From NCBI GenBank assembly GCA_028868235.1, contig JAGWUW010000177.1:1-6013 (forward strand): DNA of 6,013 nucleotides, written 5' to 3'. This stretch comes from Betaproteobacteria bacterium. GTDB taxonomy: Bacteria; Pseudomonadota; Gammaproteobacteria; Burkholderiales; Rhodocyclaceae. A model generated the notes under the pieces. It was given only the letters and a program-made list of their open reading frames with translations, searched no databases and was not told the DNA's origin. How positions within the stretch are numbered: position 1 is the stretch's first letter; every line of letters starts with the position of its first letter. Shown here piece by piece: positions 1 to 6,013 of the stretch. Made by a program: the position numbers and the translations under genes.

Positions 1-1
1 C

Positions 2-78
2 TGGGGCGACATACCGGGATCGAACCGGTGACACCTGGAATCACAATCCAGTGCTCTACCGACTGAGCTAATGCCGCC
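2..78 (-). tRNA. tRNA-His (anticodon GTG)
   Basis: Read on the - strand, this folds into a complete cloverleaf. The 7-bp acceptor stem pairs 71-77 with 6-12, with one G-T pair. The D stem pairs 65-68 with 53-56. The anticodon stem is 47-51/35-39 and its loop reads TTGTGAT, so the anticodon is GTG (42-44 on the + strand), which decodes histidine codons. There is a 5-nt variable loop, and the T arm is at 13-29 with a TTCGATC loop. Two features are specific to histidine tRNA. An extra 5' G (G-1, at 78) faces a C discriminator (at 5), the identity pair recognised by histidyl-tRNA synthetase. The CCA tail is encoded (2-4). Annotators that omit G-1 would end the gene at 77. Its terminator, or any co-transcribed gene, lies left of the window. 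Confidence 0.97.
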
Positions 79-94
79 GTCGAAGAAGGCGCGC

Positions 95-123
95 ATTGTA
101 CGACGCCCCTTCGCTTCTGTCTA
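95..123 (-). promoter_or_regulatory. sigma-70 promoter of tRNA-His
   Basis: On the - strand, a -35 box TAGACA (118-123) and a -10 box TACAAT (95-100) are separated by exactly 17 bp. Each box differs from consensus at one position. The start would fall near position 88, leaving about 10 nt of leader before the tRNA. The stretch between the -10 box and the start is GCGCGCC. Such a GC-rich discriminator is typical of stable-RNA promoters under stringent (ppGpp) control. The boxes are seen directly; the regulation is inferred. Confidence 0.8.
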
Positions 124-141
124 CAGGCTTTTGTCGAAAAT

Positions 142-153
142 GCACAATTGTGC
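142..153. repeat. perfect 12-bp palindrome between divergent promoters
   Basis: GCACAATTGTGC is fully self-complementary. It is loosely framed by TGTCG (132-136) and CGACA (154-158), which also pair with each other but are offset by a 5-nt AAAAT bulge. It lies just upstream of the tRNA-His -35 box and roughly 50 nt upstream of the likely tig start. That position suits a dimeric DNA-binding protein or an UP-like element. I do not recognise the regulator, and one 12-bp palindrome could be chance. Confidence 0.35.
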
Positions 154-188
154 CGACAGCCGCTGGCATGCCGGCATCGGACCGGCCG

Positions 189-197
189 TGATATTAT
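189..197 (+). promoter_or_regulatory. candidate extended -10 promoter for tig
   Basis: TGATATTAT has the form TG-N-TATTAT: an extended -10 motif with a hexamer (192-197) one base from TATAAT. The -35 region (about 168-174, ATGCCGG) is poor, which extended -10 promoters tolerate. A second TATTAT overlaps at 195-200. A start near 204 would give a leader of about 40 nt with a run of six or more T around 210-215. This is the only good sigma-70-like candidate I see in front of tig. Confidence 0.45.
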
Positions 198-243
198 TAT
201 CGGCTTAACTTTTTTCTCGGCTCCGTAGTCACAAGGAATACTC

Positions 244-1548
244 ATGGAAGCAACCACTGCACAAGCTAATGAACTCGAACGCCGCGTCGATCTCTCCATC
301 GCTATCGCCGATGTCGAGAAGGAAATGGAACAACGCCTGAAGCGCATGGGCAAGAACATGAAGATGCCAGGCTTCCGCCCGGGCAAGGTGCCGTTCAACA
401 TCGTCAAGCAGCAGTATGGCGACCAGGCCCGCCACGAAGTACTCTCCGAAGAACTCGACCGTGTCTTCGGCGAAACCGTCACCGCCCAGAAGACCCGTGT
501 TGCCGGTTATCCGCGTATTGAGCCAAAGACTACCGAAAGCACCACACACCTCGAATTTACCGCCATCTTCGAAACCTATCCGGAATTCACACCGGGCGAT
601 CTGTCGGCCGCCGAAATCGAGCGTCCGACCCTCGAAGTCGGCGCCAATGAAGTCGACAAGACCCTCGACATCCTGCGCAAGCAACGCGTTGCCTACGTCG
701 ACGCTGACCGCGCCGCCGCCAAGGAAGACCGTGTTGTCATTGATTTCCTTGGCAAGAAAGACGGCGTGCCGTTTCAGGGTGGCCAGGCTAACGACTATCC
801 GTTCGTTCTCGGCCAGGGCATGATGCTACCCGACTTCGAAAACGCCGTCGAAGGCTCCAAGGTTGGCGAAACCAAGACATTCGATCTGACTTTCCCGGCT
901 GACTATCACGCCAAGGATCTGGCCGGTCAGACCGTCCAGTTCGACATCTCCGTCAAGCAGATTCAAGCGCCGAAGCTGCCGGAAGTGGATGCCGAGTTCG
1001 CCAAGGGCATGGGTATCGCCGATGGCGACGTCGCCAAGATGCGCGCCGAGATCGAGGCCAACCTGAAGCGCGAGGTGAAACGCCGCATTGAAGGAAAAGT
1101 CAAGGACCAGGTCATGGAAGCCCTGCTTGCTGCCAATCCGATCACGGTACCGGTTGCCCTCGTGGACATGGAAATTCAGCGCCTGATGCAGGCTGCACGC
1201 CAAGACATGGAACAGCGTGGCATGAAGGTCAAGGACATGCCGATTCAGCCGGAATGGTTTGCCGACCAGGCCAAGCGCCGCGTCACCCTTGGCCTGATCC
1301 TTGCAGAGGTTGTGAAGACGGAAAAACTTCAGGCAACCCCGGAACAGGTTCGTGCGATGGTCGAGGAAACCGCTGCATCCTACGAACAGCCGGAAGAAGT
1401 CATCCGCTGGTACTACGCTCAACCGCAGCGCCTGCAGGAAGTCGAAGGCGTGGCTATCGAGAACAACGTGGTCGCCTGGGTTCTGGGTAAGGCCAAGGTT
1501 ACCGATAAGGCTGCCATTTTTGATGAACTGATGGGCCAAAAGCAGTAA
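244..1548 (+). CDS. tig: trigger factor, ribosome-associated chaperone and peptidyl-prolyl isomerase
   Basis: This is the cytosolic chaperone that docks at the ribosome exit tunnel, shields nascent chains and catalyses proline cis-trans isomerisation (EC 5.2.1.8). At 434 residues it matches the usual length (432 in E. coli). The N-terminal ribosome-binding domain spans about 1-145 and carries the signature loop GFRPGKVP at 43-50. The FKBP-like isomerase domain spans about 160-245, with the segment [11 protein letters not shown] at 164-174 and an [10 protein letters not shown] segment at 195-204. The helical C-terminal chaperone domain runs from about 265 to 415. The ATG start is supported by AAGGA at 233-237 with 6 nt spacing, and its N-terminus lines up with E. 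coli trigger factor at the shared RRV. It is the first gene of the cluster, followed by clpP after 67 nt. Domain borders are estimated from the family; identity is secure. Confidence 0.97.
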   Translation: MEATTAQANELERRVDLSIAIADVEKEMEQRLKRMGKNMKMPGFRPGKVPFNIVKQQYGDQARHEVLSEELDRVFGETVTAQKTRVAGYPRIEPKTTESTTHLEFTAIFETYPEFTPGDLSAAEIERPTLEVGANEVDKTLDILRKQRVAYVDADRAAAKEDRVVIDFLGKKDGVPFQGGQANDYPFVLGQGMMLPDFENAVEGSKVGETKTFDLTFPADYHAKDLAGQTVQFDISVKQIQAPKLPEVDAEFAKGMGIADGDVAKMRAEIEANLKREVKRRIEGKVKDQVMEALLAANPITVPVALVDMEIQRLMQAARQDMEQRGMKVKDMPIQPEWFADQAKRRVTLGLILAEVVKTEKLQATPEQVRAMVEETAASYEQPEEVIRWYYAQPQRLQEVEGVAIENNVVAWVLGKAKVTDKAAIFDELMGQKQ

Positions 1549-1556
1549 TCTAGACC

Positions 1557-1574
1557 TTGTCGCAAAAGCGACAA
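1557..1574 (+). other. perfect hairpin in the tig-clpP gap
   Basis: TTGTCGC, an AAAA loop, and GCGACAA form a perfect 7-bp stem starting 8 nt after the tig stop codon. No T-run follows, so it is not a standard intrinsic terminator. It could be an mRNA-stabilising or processing element between tig and clpP, or an operator. Its left arm TTGTCG also lies 17 bp upstream of TTGAAT (1580-1585), which together make a weak sigma-70-like pair (4 of 6 matches in each box). A secondary clpP promoter here is possible but poorly supported. Confidence 0.5.
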
Positions 1575-1605
1575 ACGTCTTGAATGTAACCAACGAGCAA
1601 CACAC

Positions 1606-1610
1606 AAGGG
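1606..1610 (+). promoter_or_regulatory. ribosome binding site that fixes the clpP start
   Basis: AAGGG lies 5 nt before ATG 1616. The reading frame stays open further upstream to a TTG at 1580, but that codon has no purine-rich site in front of it and directly follows the 1557-1574 hairpin. The start at 1616 is therefore preferred. Confidence 0.75.
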
Positions 1611-1615
1611 CTGAC

Positions 1616-2245
1616 ATGAATATCGACAACGCAAGCAACTGGGACCCGCAGGCTTTGGGCCTCGTCCCGATGGTGGTAGAACAGAGCGGACGCGGCGAAC
1701 GCGCGTACGACATCTATTCGCGCCTGTTGAAAGAGCGGGTGATCTTTCTTGTCGGCCCGGTGAACGATGCTAGCGCCAATCTGGTTGTCGCCCAGTTGCT
1801 GTTCCTGGAAGCAGAAAATCCAGACAAGGACATCTATTTCTATATCAACTCGCCGGGCGGTTCGGTAACGGCTGGCATGTCGATCTACGACACCATGCAG
1901 TTCATCAAGCCGGACGTCTCGACCCTGTGCATCGGCCAGGCATGTTCGATGGGCGCCTTCCTGCTCAACGCCGGCGCCAAGGGCAAGCGTTTCGCCCTGC
2001 CCAATTCGCGCGTCATGATTCACCAGCCGCTCGGTGGCTTCCAGGGCCAGGCCTCGGATATCGCCATCCACGCCAAGGAAATCCTGTCCATCAAGGACAA
2101 GCTGAATCGCATCATGGCTGAACACACCGGCCAGCCGCTGGAACGTCTGGAAAAGGATACTGATCGCGACAATTTCATGTCAGCCGACGACGCAGCCGAA
2201 TATGGCCTGATCGACAAGGTGCTCACCCGCCGCGAAGCGGCTTAA
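1616..2245 (+). CDS. clpP: ATP-dependent Clp protease proteolytic subunit ClpP
   Basis: This is the serine peptidase (family S14, EC 3.4.21.92) whose two stacked heptameric rings form the chamber that degrades substrates fed in by ClpX or ClpA. From ATG 1616 it is 209 residues; E. coli ClpP has 207. The catalytic triad is complete and falls at the same numbers as in the E. coli precursor: Ser111 (in GQACSMGA), His136 (SRVMIH) and Asp185 (DTDRD). The oxyanion-loop segment [11 protein letters not shown] is at 77-87. By alignment with E. coli, a 14-residue propeptide would be removed, leaving GLVPMVVEQ at the new N-terminus; this cleavage is inferred. Residue 110, next to the nucleophile, is Cys where E. 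coli has Ala, which I recall from other ClpPs such as Pseudomonas. clpX follows after 13 nt, so the two are co-transcribed. Confidence 0.97.
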   Translation: MNIDNASNWDPQALGLVPMVVEQSGRGERAYDIYSRLLKERVIFLVGPVNDASANLVVAQLLFLEAENPDKDIYFYINSPGGSVTAGMSIYDTMQFIKPDVSTLCIGQACSMGAFLLNAGAKGKRFALPNSRVMIHQPLGGFQGQASDIAIHAKEILSIKDKLNRIMAEHTGQPLERLEKDTDRDNFMSADDAAEYGLIDKVLTRREAA

Positions 2246-2258
2246 CGGAGAACGACAG

Positions 2259-3521
2259 ATGACCAAAGGCAGCCAGGAAAAACTCCTCTACTGCTCCTTC
2301 TGCGGCAAGAGCCAGCATGAGGTCAAGAAGCTGATCGCCGGCCCGTCGGTGTTCATCTGTGACGAGTGCATCGCACTCTGCAACGACATCATTCGCGACG
2401 AACTACCGGAAGAAGCAGCCAAGGCCGGCCGTTCAGACCTGCCAACGCCGCGCGAAATCAGCTCGATCCTTGATCAGTATGTCATCGGCCAGGAAGTCGC
2501 CAAGCGCATCCTGTCCGTTGCCGTCTACAACCACTACAAGCGCCTGCGCCACACCGCCAAGAATACTGGTGATGTCGAACTATCGAAGAGCAACATCCTG
2601 CTCATTGGCCCGACCGGGTCTGGCAAGACCCTGCTCGCCCAGACGCTGGCCCGCCTCCTCAACGTTCCCTTTGTGATGGCCGACGCCACCACGCTGACTG
2701 AAGCCGGCTATGTCGGGGAGGACGTCGAAAACATCATCCAGAAGCTCTTGCAGAAGTGCGACTACGATGTCGAAAAAGCACAGCAAGGCATCGTCTACAT
2801 TGACGAAATCGACAAAATTTCTCGCAAGTCCGACAACCCATCAATTACCCGCGACGTTTCCGGCGAAGGTGTGCAGCAGGCACTGCTCAAGCTAATCGAA
2901 GGCACCACTGCCTCGATCCCACCACAGGGTGGTCGCAAACACCCGAACCAGGATTTCGTCCAGGTCGACACTACCAATATCCTTTTCATCTGCGGCGGAG
3001 CCTTTGCCGGCCTGGAAAAAGTCATCCAAAACCGCTCTGAAAAGGGCGGTATCGGCTTCGCTGCAGAAGTAAAGAGTAAGGATGACGGCAAGGCTGTCGG
3101 AAAAATTTTGCTCGACGCGGAGCCCGAAGACCTGATCAAGTTCGGTCTGATCCCGGAATTGATCGGCCGCCTGCCGGTTGTAGCTACACTTCAGGAACTG
3201 GAAGAATCGGCACTGGTGCAAATTCTCACAGAACCGAAGAACGCCCTGGTCAAGCAATACCAGAAACTGTTTGCGATGGAAGATGTTGAACTGGAGATCC
3301 GTCAGCCTGCCCTGTCAGCCATCGCCAAGAAGGCGCTGGAGCGTAAGACTGGCGCCCGCGGTCTACGTTCTATCATTGAACATGCCCTTCTCGACACGAT
3401 GTACGAACTCCCTGGCATGGAAAATGTCGAAAAGGTGGTCATCGACGAAAACATGATCAACGGCGAGACGCCGCCTCTGCTCATTTACGCTGACCAGCCC
3501 AAGGTTTCCGGCTCGAACTGA
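2259..3521 (+). CDS. clpX: ATP-dependent Clp protease ATP-binding subunit ClpX
   Basis: This AAA+ hexameric unfoldase recognises tagged substrates (such as ssrA-tagged proteins), unfolds them and threads them into ClpP. At 420 residues it is near the family norm (424 in E. coli). The N-terminal zinc-binding domain has Cys12, Cys15, Cys34 and Cys37. Walker A is GPTGSGKT at 117-124 and the pore-1 loop GYVG is at 150-153. Walker B is IVYIDEID at 178-185, with catalytic Glu183. The RKH pore loop is at 226-228, and the ClpP-docking IGF tripeptide is at 265-267. The arginine finger is Arg304 (ELIGRLP), and sensor II is Arg367 in GARGLR. All the expected working residues are present. ATG 2259 follows GGAG (2247-2250) with 8 nt spacing and starts 13 nt after clpP. 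A strong hairpin overlaps the stop codon. Confidence 0.98.
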   Translation: MTKGSQEKLLYCSFCGKSQHEVKKLIAGPSVFICDECIALCNDIIRDELPEEAAKAGRSDLPTPREISSILDQYVIGQEVAKRILSVAVYNHYKRLRHTAKNTGDVELSKSNILLIGPTGSGKTLLAQTLARLLNVPFVMADATTLTEAGYVGEDVENIIQKLLQKCDYDVEKAQQGIVYIDEIDKISRKSDNPSITRDVSGEGVQQALLKLIEGTTASIPPQGGRKHPNQDFVQVDTTNILFICGGAFAGLEKVIQNRSEKGGIGFAAEVKSKDDGKAVGKILLDAEPEDLIKFGLIPELIGRLPVVATLQELEESALVQILTEPKNALVKQYQKLFAMEDVELEIRQPALSAIAKKALERKTGARGLRSIIEHALLDTMYELPGMENVEKVVIDENMINGETPPLLIYADQPKVSGSN

Positions 3522-3531
3522 GCCGGGGGCT
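3503..3531 (+). other. strong hairpin over the clpX stop codon
   Basis: CCGGCTC (3508-3514) pairs perfectly with GAGCCGG (3520-3526) around a 5-nt loop. The stem extends to 12 bp if G-U pairs and 3504-3530 are counted. The TGA stop (3519-3521) straddles loop and stem. No real T-run follows (CTCTTGAAAA), so it is at best a weak or factor-assisted terminator. It ends one base before the lon -35 element, so it could separate the clpX transcript from lon or protect the clpX mRNA 3' end. Confidence 0.5.
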
Positions 3532-3560
3532 CTTGAAAACCGGTTTCCCATCCCCATATT
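3532..3560 (+). promoter_or_regulatory. heat-shock (sigma-32/RpoH) promoter of lon
   Basis: CTTGAAA (3532-3538) and CCCCATATT (3552-3560) are separated by 13 bp. This agrees almost exactly with the known sigma-32 consensus, CTTGAAA with a spacer of about 11-16 bp and CCCCATNT. The start would fall near 3566, giving a leader of about 25 nt before the lon ATG. lon is a classic heat-shock gene in proteobacteria, so promoter and gene fit. The spacer holds the palindrome AAACCGGTTT (3537-3546). Confidence 0.85.
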
Positions 3561-3590
3561 CGGGGCACATACCTATTTAAAGGCATCGTA

Positions 3591-6005
3591 ATGTCGAACC
3601 CCAACACGCTCCCGGAAACCGTCGAACTGCCGCTGCTGCCGTTGCGCGATGTCGTCGTCTTCCCGCACATGGTCATTCCGCTGTTCGTTGGCCGTCCTAA
3701 ATCGATCAAGGCACTTGAAATGGCCATGGAAGCAGGCAAGAACATCTTGCTGCTGGCCCAGAAATCTGCCGCCAAGGACGAACCGGAACCGGACGACCTA
3801 TACCGTATCGGCTGTATGGCCAATATCCTGCAGATGCTCAAGTTGCCTGATGGCACCGTCAAGGTGCTGGTCGAGGGCACTCAGCGTGCCCACGTAGAAG
3901 CCATCGATGTCCAGGCCTCGGTCTTCATGGCCACCGCCACCCCGCTTGTCCAACCAGGCATCGAGGACCACGAGATTGAGGCCATGCGCCGCGCCGTGGT
4001 CGCCCAATTCGACCAGTTCGTCAAACTGAACAAGAAGATTCCACCAGAGGTTCTGTCCTCCATCGCCGGCATCGAGGATGCTGGTCGCCTGGCCGACACC
4101 ATCGCCGCCCACCTGCCGCTCAAACTCGAGCAGAAGCAGGAAGTGCTTGAAATGGAAAGCATTCGTGATCGTATCGACCGCCTGCTCTCCCAACTGGAAG
4201 CCGAAATCGACATCTTGCAGGTCGAGAAACGCATCCGCGGCCGCGTCAAACGCCAGATGGAAAAAAGCCAGCGCGAGTACTACCTGAACGAACAGGTCAA
4301 GGCTATCCAGAAGGAGCTCGGTGAAGGCGAGGAAGGTGCGGATCTCGAAGAACTGGACAAGAAGATCAATGCCGCCGGGATGAGCAAGGAGGGCCTGGCC
4401 AAAGCGCAGGGCGAGCTAAAGAAGCTGCGCCTGATGTCGCCTATGTCTGCCGAAGCCACCGTGGTTCGCAATTTCATCGAAACCTTGATTGGCCTGCCAT
4501 GGCGCAAGAAGACGCGCATCAGCAAGGATTTGCGCGCCGCCGAAAAGATTCTCGACCAGGATCACTATGGTCTCGACAAAGTAAAGGAACGCATTGTCGA
4601 ATATCTCGCCGTGCAACAGCGCGTCGACAAGGTCAAAGCACCGATCCTGTGCTTGGTCGGCCCCCCGGGCGTCGGCAAGACCTCGCTCGGCCAGTCCATC
4701 GCCAAGGCAACGAACCGCAAGTTCGTCCGCATGGCCTTGGGTGGCGTGCGTGACGAAGCCGAAATCCGTGGCCACCGTCGGACATACATTGGCTCGATGC
4801 CGGGCAAGATCCTGCAGAGCCTGACCAAGATCGGCGTGCGCAACCCGCTGTTCCTGCTCGATGAAGTCGATAAGCTCGGCCAGGACTTCCGTGGCGACCC
4901 GTCATCTGCCTTGCTTGAAGTACTCGACCCGGAACAGAACAACACCTTCCAGGATCACTACGTCGAGGTCGACTTCGACCTGTCCGATGTGATGTTCGTG
5001 GCTACCGCCAACACGCTGAACATTCCGGCACCACTCCTCGACCGCATGGAAGTGATCCGCCTGTCCGGTTATACGGAAGATGAGAAGGTCAACATCGCCA
5101 TGCGCTATCTGCTGCCCAAGCAGTTGAAGAACAACGGTGTCAAGAAGACCGAAGCAACTGTGGCCGAGAGCGCCATCCGTGACATCGTACGCTACTACAC
5201 CCGTGAAGCCGGCGTACGTGCGCTGGAACGCGAAATCTCTAAGATTTGCCGCAAGATCGTCAAAACCCTGGTGCTAAAGAAGCGCGATTCGAAGATCGCC
5301 GTCAATGCCAAGAACCTGGACAAATTCCTCGGCGTCCGTCGCTACAGCTTCGGCATGGCCGAAAAGGAAAACCAGGTTGGCCAGGTCACCGGACTAGCGT
5401 GGACTGAAGTCGGCGGCGAGTTGCTGACCATCGAATGCGCCAACATGCCGGGCAAGGGCAACATCATCCGCACCGGCTCGCTGGGCGATGTGATGAAGGA
5501 ATCAGTCGAAGCCGCGCGCTCCGTGGTTCGTGCCCGCTCTCACCGCCTAGGTATCAAGGATGAGGCTTTTGAAAAAACCGACATCCATATCCACGTCCCT
5601 GAAGGTGCCACGCCAAAGGATGGTCCGTCGGCAGGTATCGCCATGACCACTGCGCTTGTGTCATCCTATACGGGCATCCCGGTTCGCTGCGATGTATGTA
5701 TGACCGGCGAGATCACCCTGCGCGGCGAAGTCTTGGCCATCGGCGGTCTCAAGGAAAAACTACTGGCAGCCGTCCGCGGTGGCTTGAAGATGGCTCTGAT
5801 CCCGGAAGAGAACGTCAAGGACCTCACAGAGATTCCGGACAACATCAAGAATAAGATCGAGATCGTCCCGGTCAAGTGGATCGATCAGGTGCTTGAGCGA
5901 GCGTTGGAACACAAACCGGAAGCTCTTCCGGCTGAGGCTGCCTCCAACTCCGGAGTTCAGGCCGCAACTGACGTCGCAGCCTCATCGACCGTCGTTACTC
6001 ATTGA
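3591..6005 (+). CDS. lon: ATP-dependent protease Lon (LonA type)
   Basis: This cytosolic homohexameric AAA+ protease (family S16, EC 3.4.21.53) destroys misfolded proteins and short-lived regulators. It has 804 residues, against 784 in E. coli. The N-terminal substrate-binding domain spans about 10-205, followed by a charged coiled-coil linker to about 300. Walker A is GPPGVGKT at 357-364. Walker B ends in Asp424-Glu425, sensor 1 is Asn474, the arginine finger is Arg485, and sensor II is Arg543 (GVRALER). The protease domain, from about 590, has the Ser-Lys dyad Ser680 (DGPSAG) and Lys723 (GLKEKLLAA), spaced 43 residues apart as in E. coli. The last 25 or so residues form an Ala/Ser-rich tail that accounts for the extra length. 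ATG 3591 follows AAAGG (3579-3583) at 7 nt. Expression is probably driven largely by the sigma-32 promoter just upstream, possibly with read-through from clpX. Confidence 0.98.
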   Translation: MSNPNTLPETVELPLLPLRDVVVFPHMVIPLFVGRPKSIKALEMAMEAGKNILLLAQKSAAKDEPEPDDLYRIGCMANILQMLKLPDGTVKVLVEGTQRAHVEAIDVQASVFMATATPLVQPGIEDHEIEAMRRAVVAQFDQFVKLNKKIPPEVLSSIAGIEDAGRLADTIAAHLPLKLEQKQEVLEMESIRDRIDRLLSQLEAEIDILQVEKRIRGRVKRQMEKSQREYYLNEQVKAIQKELGEGEEGADLEELDKKINAAGMSKEGLAKAQGELKKLRLMSPMSAEATVVRNFIETLIGLPWRKKTRISKDLRAAEKILDQDHYGLDKVKERIVEYLAVQQRVDKVKAPILCLVGPPGVGKTSLGQSIAKATNRKFVRMALGGVRDEAEIRGHRRTYIGSMPGKILQSLTKIGVRNPLFLLDEVDKLGQDFRGDPSSALLEVLDPEQNNTFQDHYVEVDFDLSDVMFVATANTLNIPAPLLDRMEVIRLSGYTEDEKVNIAMRYLLPKQLKNNGVKKTEATVAESAIRDIVRYYTREAGVRALEREISKICRKIVKTLVLKKRDSKIAVNAKNLDKFLGVRRYSFGMAEKENQVGQVTGLAWTEVGGELLTIECANMPGKGNIIRTGSLGDVMKESVEAARSVVRARSHRLGIKDEAFEKTDIHIHVPEGATPKDGPSAGIAMTTALVSSYTGIPVRCDVCMTGEITLRGEVLAIGGLKEKLLAAVRGGLKMALIPEENVKDLTEIPDNIKNKIEIVPVKWIDQVLERALEHKPEALPAEAASNSGVQAATDVAASSTVVTH

Positions 6006-6013
6006 TTTTGAAG

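Noticed and set aside
1579..1604. CTTGAAT upstream of clpP as a possible sigma-32 -35 box
   Set aside because: No CCCCAT-like -10 box follows at the proper distance, and the start would run into the ribosome binding site.
1580..1615. Upstream TTG start that would add 12 residues to ClpP
   Set aside because: It has no Shine-Dalgarno sequence, whereas ATG 1616 has AAGGG at 5 nt and gives the usual ClpP length and residue numbering.
826..1713. Long open frame on the - strand (about 295 codons) opposite tig and the start of clpP
   Set aside because: It lies opposite secure genes, its translation resembles no family I know, and long antisense frames are common in GC-rich coding DNA.
1550..2125. 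Open frame of 191 codons on the - strand opposite clpP
   Set aside because: It is a shadow of clpP, which has a full catalytic triad. I see no ribosome binding site or recognisable domain.
3552..3565. CCCC-ATATTC-GGGG short inverted repeat before lon
   Set aside because: The stem is only 4 bp and the left arm is explained by the sigma-32 -10 element. There is no T-run, so it is not a terminator.
1..6013. Search for mobile elements, CRISPR arrays, toxin-antitoxin or defence genes, or a hidden novel system
   Set aside because: Intact conserved genes fill almost the whole window and the gaps are short (165, 67, 13 and 69 nt). I saw no repeat arrays, inverted terminal repeats, or change in base composition.

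Overview
The window carries one tRNA gene and four intact protein genes. They form the classic bacterial chaperone and protease cluster tig-clpP-clpX-lon, all on the + strand, with a divergent tRNA-His on the - strand at the left edge. The DNA is moderately GC-rich. The proteins look like those of a betaproteobacterium, most like the Rhodocyclales (Dechloromonas/Azonexus type), judged from remembered ClpP and ClpX sequences (for example the ClpP stretch [20 protein letters not shown]). This placement is an inference, not the result of a search.

Layout. Positions 2-78 (-) hold tRNA-His(GTG) with an encoded CCA end. Its own strong promoter lies at 95-123 and fires leftward. The 165-nt gap 79-243 separates the divergent tRNA and tig. 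It contains that tRNA promoter, a perfect 12-bp palindrome (142-153), and a candidate extended -10 promoter for tig (189-197). tig (244-1548) is followed by a 67-nt gap with a perfect 7-bp hairpin. Next come clpP (1616-2245), a 13-nt gap with a ribosome binding site, and clpX (2259-3521). A strong hairpin sits over the clpX stop codon. The 69-nt clpX-lon gap contains a near-perfect heat-shock (sigma-32/RpoH) promoter directly in front of lon (3591-6005). The window ends 8 nt after the lon stop codon, so the lon terminator is not visible.

How the genes work together. Trigger factor receives nascent chains at the ribosome exit tunnel. ClpX unfolds tagged or damaged proteins and feeds them into the ClpP barrel. 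Lon is a self-contained AAA+ protease that removes misfolded and regulatory proteins. tig-clpP-clpX looks like one transcription unit, and lon can be boosted separately on heat shock.

All catalytic and nucleotide-binding residues I checked are present, and I see no frameshift, insertion sequence, CRISPR array or foreign-looking segment. I found no new system. The points worth a second look are regulatory: the lon heat-shock promoter and its internal palindrome, the alternative hairpins at the clpX stop, the tig-clpP hairpin, and the palindrome between the divergent promoters.
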